A stretch of 10,253 nucleotides of DNA from Methanobacterium sp. (GTDB lineage Archaea; Methanobacteriota; Methanobacteria; Methanobacteriales; Methanobacteriaceae): NCBI GenBank assembly GCA_003164415.1, contig PLTK01000241.1, forward strand, positions 4,864 to 15,116, given 5' to 3'. A program made the translations under genes and the position numbers. Shown here piece by piece: positions 6,467 to 10,253 of the stretch. Under the pieces are notes generated by a model that saw nothing but the letters and a program-made list of their open reading frames with translations, had not been told where the DNA came from and did no database searches. How positions within the stretch are numbered: the stretch's first letter is position 1; each line of letters starts with the position of its first letter.

Positions 6467-7526
6467 ATGATTCCTAATCTTAAAAAAATAAGCATTTCAA
6501 CCATAATTCCCCTAATAATAATCTTAAGCCTTCTCTCGTTGGGTATTTACTTCCCATCATAACAATAGTAATATTCGGTGCTATTTTAGCATATTATGTG
6601 AGGTTTATTGCCAAAAAAATTCGTCCCTACGTTAAATATGATACACTCTCAGTGTTCTGGGGATGATCCTGTTTGCAATTCCTATTATTTTATTGTTATA
6701 TTTCACATTCACACAATTTGTTAGCATTGCCGGCACATTCTTCGGTTCACTCCACCAAGCTGCAACAGGAAATTCTACTTTGAACATGTCGCAATTGAAT
6801 AGTTCAATTCAAAATCTAGCACTTCCAGGTAACATTTCACTGAGTCTTACAGATACTATCAAAACAGAAATTACCCAGTTTATCTCCTATACAGCTAGTT
6901 CGGTAATTACTTTGATAAGTTCGATTCCCTTTACTCGCAGCCCAAGTTCTCATTTTAATATTCTCAGTTTTCTATTTTGCTAAAGATGGTGACAAAGTTG
7001 TTCAATATAAAGATGTAATTCCTGATAATGATAAAAAATTTTATATGGAAATATTCAACAGCGCCGATGATGTGTTTAAAGCATTATTGTGGGAAATGTT
7101 ATTCCTGCAGTTATACTTGGAATACTCTCAGGATTTCTATATTTCTTCCCCGGATATCCTTATGTAATATTATTGGCCATAATAAGTGGAGTAGCTATGT
7201 TCATACCCATAATTGGTCCTTGGATCGTTTATGGTGCAATTGGAATTTTTAGTATACTTATTGGAAATACATTCCAAGGAGTTATGGTTATTATATTTGG
7301 ATGGTTAATTGAAACATCAACTGATTTTTATATCAGACCCCGTATTTCTGTACAGTACTCCGAAGTCCATCCGTTAGTATTCCTATTAGGATTCATTTAT
7401 GGTGCAATTACAATGGGAATACCTGGATTGTTTATAGGTCCGCTGATCATTGGAATTACATATGCTGCCTATAAAATATATCGAAAGGAAAAAAATGGGA
7501 CAACAATAACAGTAGATGTTTACTGA
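6467..7526 (+). pseudogene. AI-2E/PerM family permease, broken by four frame changes
   Basis: The gene starts well: AGGTGA at 6458-6463 and ATG at 6467 (MIPNLKKISI). Its protein is readable to VDVY and the TGA at 7524, about 353 residues in all, the normal length for this family of membrane exporters. The frame changes four times. Near 6539-6547 (GGG) one base seems lost, and the old frame stops at 6560. At 6657-6662 (GGGG) one base seems lost. At 6927-6930 (CCC) one base seems gained. At 7078-7081 (AAA before GC) one base seems lost. Pieces in order are LLPIITIVIFGAILAYYV, MILFAIPIILLLYF with a loop and ISSIP, LLAAQVLILIFSVFYFAKDG, then VGNVIPAVILGILSGF and MFIPIIGPW through the end. The last part carries the family's conserved region, including IRPRIS and VHPLVFLLGFIYG. 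Between breaks the protein shows no decay and no base-level stops. It is either a very recent pseudogene or a stretch with base-calling errors at homopolymers; the neighbouring long genes are all intact. Confidence 0.88.
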
Positions 7527-7545
7527 ATGGTTTAAAAATAAAATA

Positions 7546-7580
7546 AGAATATTTTAAGATATAATATTCTAACATTTTTT
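7546..7580 (+). terminator. Hairpin plus T6 terminator of the permease gene
   Basis: AGAATATT (7546-7553) and AATATTCT (7563-7570) form an 8-bp stem with a 9-nt loop. TTTTTT follows at 7575-7580. It lies 20 nt after the permease stop. Archaeal termination depends mainly on the T run; the stem is AT-rich and weak. Confidence 0.6.
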
Positions 7581-7596
7581 AAAAAAAATAAAAAAA
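7581..7596 (-). terminator. Poly-T terminator of the ABC exporter operon
   Basis: The minus strand reads T7-A-T8 immediately (5 nt) after the stop of the ABC permease gene. This is a classic archaeal oligo-T termination signal. With the facing hairpin/T6 it makes a compact zone stopping transcripts from both sides. Confidence 0.7.
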
Positions 7597-7601
7597 GTTG
7601 T

Positions 7602-8369
7602 TTACATTAGATTTTGTTCCCTTTTACTGAACAGTATGGCAGCCAATATAACGGTGAATAATGCAAAACCAACTACCACGATAGTACTCAAATACAGTGG
7701 AAGGGCACCTTGACCGATTATTACCTGTCTAAGAGCATCTACACCATATGTCAGTGGATCTAAATACACAACAGCTTGTAGGAACGATGGAAGTCCAGTT
7801 ACTGGGAACAGAGCTCCACTCAAAAGAAACATTGGCAGTACAATGAAACTCATTATGAGGTTGAAACCTTCCATACTATCTGTGAAGGTTGCAATTAAAA
7901 GTCCAACACCTGCAAGTCCAACTGAAATAGGTATCATTAGAAGGAACGATACAACAAAAATTACTGGAGTCATCTGTACACCAACAACAAATGATAGTAA
8001 AAGTAAGATGACACCCTGAATTATCGAAGCAGTACCTATACCCAATGCTTTACCAAAAACTATTGATGGACGACTTACAGGAGCAACCATAATCTCCTTA
8101 AGAAAACCATACTGTCTATCCATAATAACTGAAACACCCGAAAATATGGATGTAAAAAGTATAGTCTGACCTATTATGCCTGGAAATATGAAGGCTTTAT
8201 AACTCCCTGTTATACCTGTCCCAAATCTGATAGCAGACCCTAGACCTGTACCAAAAATTAAAAGCCACAGTAGTGGAGTTACAACGGACGATAAAATACG
8301 GGAACGATACCTTACATATCTTTTAGCCTCCCTAAACCATATTGTATAAATTCCTTCCCATTCTGACAT
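7602..8369 (-). CDS. ABC-2 type exporter permease (DrrB-like)
   Basis: The protein has 255 residues and about six membrane helices (near 26-48, 58-80, 105-130, 134-160, 168-190 and 224-247). The ABC-2 landmarks are a cytosolic loop DRQYGFLKEIMVAPVSR (84-100), which contacts the ATPase, and the region SGALFPVTGLP to DPLTYGVDALR (184-214). It forms the membrane channel of an exporter with the ATPase encoded just upstream. Drug, lipid and polysaccharide substrates are known for relatives, and the substrate here is unknown. The ATG at 8369 is 2 nt after the ATPase stop, and a GAGGGGG (8377-8383) within the end of the ATPase gene serves as ribosome site, so translation is coupled. Length is normal for the family. 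Confidence 0.92.
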   Translation of the reverse strand: MSEWEGIYTIWFREAKRYVRYRSRILSSVVTPLLWLLIFGTGLGSAIRFGTGITGSYKAFIFPGIIGQTILFTSIFSGVSVIMDRQYGFLKEIMVAPVSRPSIVFGKALGIGTASIIQGVILLLLSFVVGVQMTPVIFVVSFLLMIPISVGLAGVGLLIATFTDSMEGFNLIMSFIVLPMFLLSGALFPVTGLPSFLQAVVYLDPLTYGVDALRQVIIGQGALPLYLSTIVVVGFALFTVILAAILFSKREQNLM

Positions 8370-8371
8370 TA

Positions 8372-9313
8372 TTATGCCCCCTCAACAATACGTTTTCCAG
8401 TATAATTTATGAAAACATCCTCTAGGTTGGGGTGATCGAGTTCAATAGATTTTACCATGATTTCATTTTTGTTTGCAAAATTAACTAATGTAGCAACTAA
8501 GTTTTCTCCACCTTCCACCATCATCTTGATGTTAGAATCAACAACCATGATGTTCTTTATGAAATCGAGTTTTTTAACCTCATTCAAGAATTTTTCCTGA
8601 TCATCAACTTTCATTGTTATAATATCAGCCTTTAATTCATGTTTAAGGTTTTTTGGAGAATCAGATTTGATAATATGTCCCTTGTTTATAATTGCTATCT
8701 CATCGCATAATTTGTCTGCTTCATCCATATAATGAGTCGACATTAGAACAGTTATATCCTCTTGTTGATTTAATTTCTGTATATATTCCCATATACTCTC
8801 CCTTGTCTGAGGGTCTAATCCTAATGTCGGTTCATCAAGGAAAAGGACCTTAGGATGGTGAATTAAACCTCGCCCAATCTCTAATCTACGTTTCATACCC
8901 CCAGAATAAGTCTTTGTGAACTCATCTGCTTTTTCCCCCAGTGCAATAAGATCCAAAACTTCTTCTATTCTTTGCTTTCTTAAATCGCTGGGAACACCAT
9001 ATAATGCCGCATGCATTTCTAAATGCTCACGACCGGTTAAAATATCATCCAAAGCTCTCGACTGAAAAACAACTCCAATCGATTTTCTTACTTCTTTAGA
9101 ATCCTTCATAACATCATAACCATTAACTGTGGCACTCCCAGAAGTTGGATGAAGAATAGTACACAACATAGAAATCAAGGTAGTCTTACCCGCACCGTTA
9201 GGACCTAAAATACCATAAACGCTGTTTCTTGGAACTTTAAGGTTAATTGAATCGACTGCAGTAAAATCTCCATATTTTTTGCTTATATCATGAGTTTCAA
9301 TTATATAGTCCAT
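8372..9313 (-). CDS. ABC exporter ATP-binding protein (DrrA-like)
   Basis: A 313-residue ATPase with all motifs intact: Walker A GPNGAGKTT (37-45), Q-loop Q84, signature YSGGM (136-140), Walker B VLFLDEP (156-162), D-loop LGLD (164-167) and switch H194. The GREHLEMHAALYG region after the Q-loop and an extra C-terminal domain (about 225-310, ending in DHPNLEDVFINYTG) are typical of the daunorubicin-resistance DrrA type, with a DUF4162-like tail. It powers export through the DrrB-like permease encoded next. The ATG at 9313 has AAGGTG (9319-9324) 5 nt upstream. No MarR, PadR or TetR regulator sits beside it, unlike many drug exporters. TATA-like sequence occurs around 9396-9406 in the 216-bp divergent space. 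Confidence 0.95.
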   Translation of the reverse strand: MDYIIETHDISKKYGDFTAVDSINLKVPRNSVYGILGPNGAGKTTLISMLCTILHPTSGSATVNGYDVMKDSKEVRKSIGVVFQSRALDDILTGREHLEMHAALYGVPSDLRKQRIEEVLDLIALGEKADEFTKTYSGGMKRRLEIGRGLIHHPKVLFLDEPTLGLDPQTRESIWEYIQKLNQQEDITVLMSTHYMDEADKLCDEIAIINKGHIIKSDSPKNLKHELKADIITMKVDDQEKFLNEVKKLDFIKNIMVVDSNIKMMVEGGENLVATLVNFANKNEIMVKSIELDHPNLEDVFINYTGKRIVEGA

Positions 9314-9432
9314 AATGGCACCTTCAAATTAAGTTTTTTACATTTAACATTCATTTTTTTTGATTAAACGAGCATAAATTATTTTTGATTTGGAACTAAT
9401 ATATAGTACATACAATTGCTTAAACAAATCAA

Positions 9433-9452
9433 CAATTAAATTATATTAATTG
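9433..9452. repeat. Inverted repeat in the ABC exporter/MBL divergent region
   Basis: CAATTAA-N6-TTAATTG has exact 7-bp arms and lies midway between the divergent starts at 9313 and 9530. This is a good place for an operator serving either gene, but no regulator is visible in the window. Function is inferred. Confidence 0.35.
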
Positions 9453-9477
9453 GAATTTAAGAGATTGAAATACCTCC

Positions 9478-9488
9478 AAAATTTAAAA
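9478..9488 (+). promoter_or_regulatory. Putative TATA box of the MBL-fold gene
   Basis: AAAATTTAAAA lies about 45 nt before the TTG start. Initiation near 9508-9512 would leave a leader just long enough for the AGGTGAT site. Confidence 0.35.
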
Positions 9489-9518
9489 CCCACATATCTG
9501 AATTTACATAATAAAGAA

Positions 9519-9525
9519 AGGTGAT
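9519..9525 (+). promoter_or_regulatory. Strong Shine-Dalgarno site before a TTG start
   Basis: AGGTGAT is a full 7-base match to the end of archaeal 16S rRNA, 4 nt before the TTG at 9530. It decides the start, since the next in-frame ATG (9662) would remove 44 residues of conserved fold. Confidence 0.7.
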
Positions 9526-9529
9526 AAAT

Positions 9530-10253
9530 TTGATATTTGAAATTGTGAAATCTGCAGGAATCGCTCATAAATCATATTTTATAGGTTCAAACGGAACTGC
9601 CGCTGTTATAGACCCTCGAAGAGATTGTGATATCTACATAGAAATCGCAGAACAAAATAACATGGAAATAAATTACATATTTGAAACTCACCGAAATGAA
9701 GATTACACCGTAGGATCTCTCGAGCTTAAAGAGATAGTCGGAGCCGATATATTCCATGGTAACGGTATTAAATTTGCATATGGCAATTATGTAAGTCAAG
9801 GAGACAAATTTCAGGTTGGATCTCTAGTTTTAGAGATAATAGAAACACCAGGACACACAGATGAAAGTATATCCATTATTGTTAAAGATAAGAATGTTTC
9901 AGACGATGTTTACATGATATTCACAGGGGACAGTCTTTTTGCTGGAGAGATTGGAAGATGTGATCTGTATGGTGAATCAAAAAAGAGAGTAAATGCCGAA
10001 AAAATGTATCAAAGTGTATTTAAAAAGATATTATCCCTTGGAGATAACGTTATTGTATGCCCGGCACATGGTTCTGGATCAATATGTGGTGCAGAAATAC
10101 GTGAACAGGAGCTTACAACAGTAGGGTATGAGAAAAAAACTAACACCCTACTACAAAAAGATAAACACGAATTCATTGAAGCTAAAATTAAGGAAAAACT
10201 TTACACCCCACCATACTTTAAAAAAATGGAGAAAAACAACCTAGAAGGTCCAG
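9530..10253 (+). CDS. Metallo-beta-lactamase-fold protein of the ETHE1/persulfide dioxygenase group, 3' end beyond window
   Basis: The open frame gives 241 residues to the right edge. It begins IFEIVKSAGIAHKSYFIGS and VIDPRRDCDIY (27-36), the hallmark start of the ETHE1-like MBL group, so the TTG start with its strong AGGTGAT is convincing. The usual first metal motif HxHxDH is here H54-R-N56-E-D58-Y59, so two metal-binding histidines are replaced by Asn and Tyr. The other ligands remain: H109 in TPGHT, D134 in FTGDSLFAGEIGRCD and H180 in CPAHGSGS. Classical relatives oxidise glutathione persulfide with a single iron, held by H, H and D at other positions; the altered motif may mean different metal content or another substrate. 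After about residue 225 the sequence (YTPPYFKKMEKNNLEGP) resembles the linker that in relatives leads into rhodanese domains, so a rhodanese fusion may continue beyond the edge. Confidence 0.88.
   Translation, partial: MIFEIVKSAGIAHKSYFIGSNGTAAVIDPRRDCDIYIEIAEQNNMEINYIFETHRNEDYTVGSLELKEIVGADIFHGNGIKFAYGNYVSQGDKFQVGSLVLEIIETPGHTDESISIIVKDKNVSDDVYMIFTGDSLFAGEIGRCDLYGESKKRVNAEKMYQSVFKKILSLGDNVIVCPAHGSGSICGAEIREQELTTVGYEKKTNTLLQKDKHEFIEAKIKEKLYTPPYFKKMEKNNLEGP

Noticed and set aside
7028..7252. 74-residue open frame on the plus strand
   Set aside because: It is out of frame with the permease protein, which is recognisable in the other frames over the same bases.
6467..7526. Programmed frameshifting to express the permease
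   Set aside because: Four separate shifts in both directions, with no slippery heptamer or following structure seen, make programmed reading implausible.
9587..9799. 70-residue open frame on the minus strand
   Set aside because: It is antisense to the MBL-fold gene, whose frame shows conserved motifs throughout.

Overview
The window looks like chromosomal DNA of a methanogenic archaeon of the Methanobacteriales, most likely a mesophilic Methanobacterium-type organism. The reasons are the AT-rich DNA with TATA-like boxes rather than bacterial -35/-10 pairs, Shine-Dalgarno sites of the GGTGA/GGAG type, poly-T termination, a tRNA-Gln gene without encoded CCA, and a gene set (7TM/PAS/HisKA_2 sensor kinase, DrrAB-like exporter, CxxCxxCC protein, UbiA homologue, ATP-grasp carboligase) that I associate with that group. 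The lineage call rests on recalled resemblance, not on a search.

Layout. Positions 1-2478 read leftward. They hold a partial ATP-grasp enzyme whose start codon lies 22 nt behind a tRNA-Gln(TTG) gene, then a two-gene unit of an unrecognised basic/coiled-coil protein followed by a Cas4/RecB-like PD-(D/E)XK nuclease with four cysteines (TAATG overlap). No CRISPR array or other cas gene is present. A leftward UbiA-type membrane prenyltransferase homologue (2677-3582) is divergent from a rightward orphan membrane histidine kinase (3790-5475). The kinase converges on a leftward CxxCxxCC protein (5502-6230).

Positions 6467-7526 hold an AI-2E/PerM-family permease gene that is readable almost end to end but only across four frame changes, each at or beside a short homopolymer. 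It is a fresh pseudogene or a locally miscalled sequence. It is followed by a compact two-way terminator zone and a leftward DrrA/DrrB-type ABC exporter operon (9313 to 7602). Divergent from the exporter, and running off the right edge, is a metallo-beta-lactamase-fold protein related to the ETHE1/persulfide dioxygenase group. Its first metal-binding motif is altered from HxHxDH to HxNxDY, and it starts at TTG.

The genes do not form one pathway. The window is a series of short one- or two-gene units, many divergent, with AT-rich intergenic spaces of about 190-240 bp carrying several palindromes or inverted repeats. No gap without a gene exceeds 300 bp. I found no CRISPR array, insertion sequence, rRNA or integrase, and no convincing new defence system. 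The best candidates for a closer look are the Cas4-like/coiled-coil pair and the four-fold frameshifted permease.
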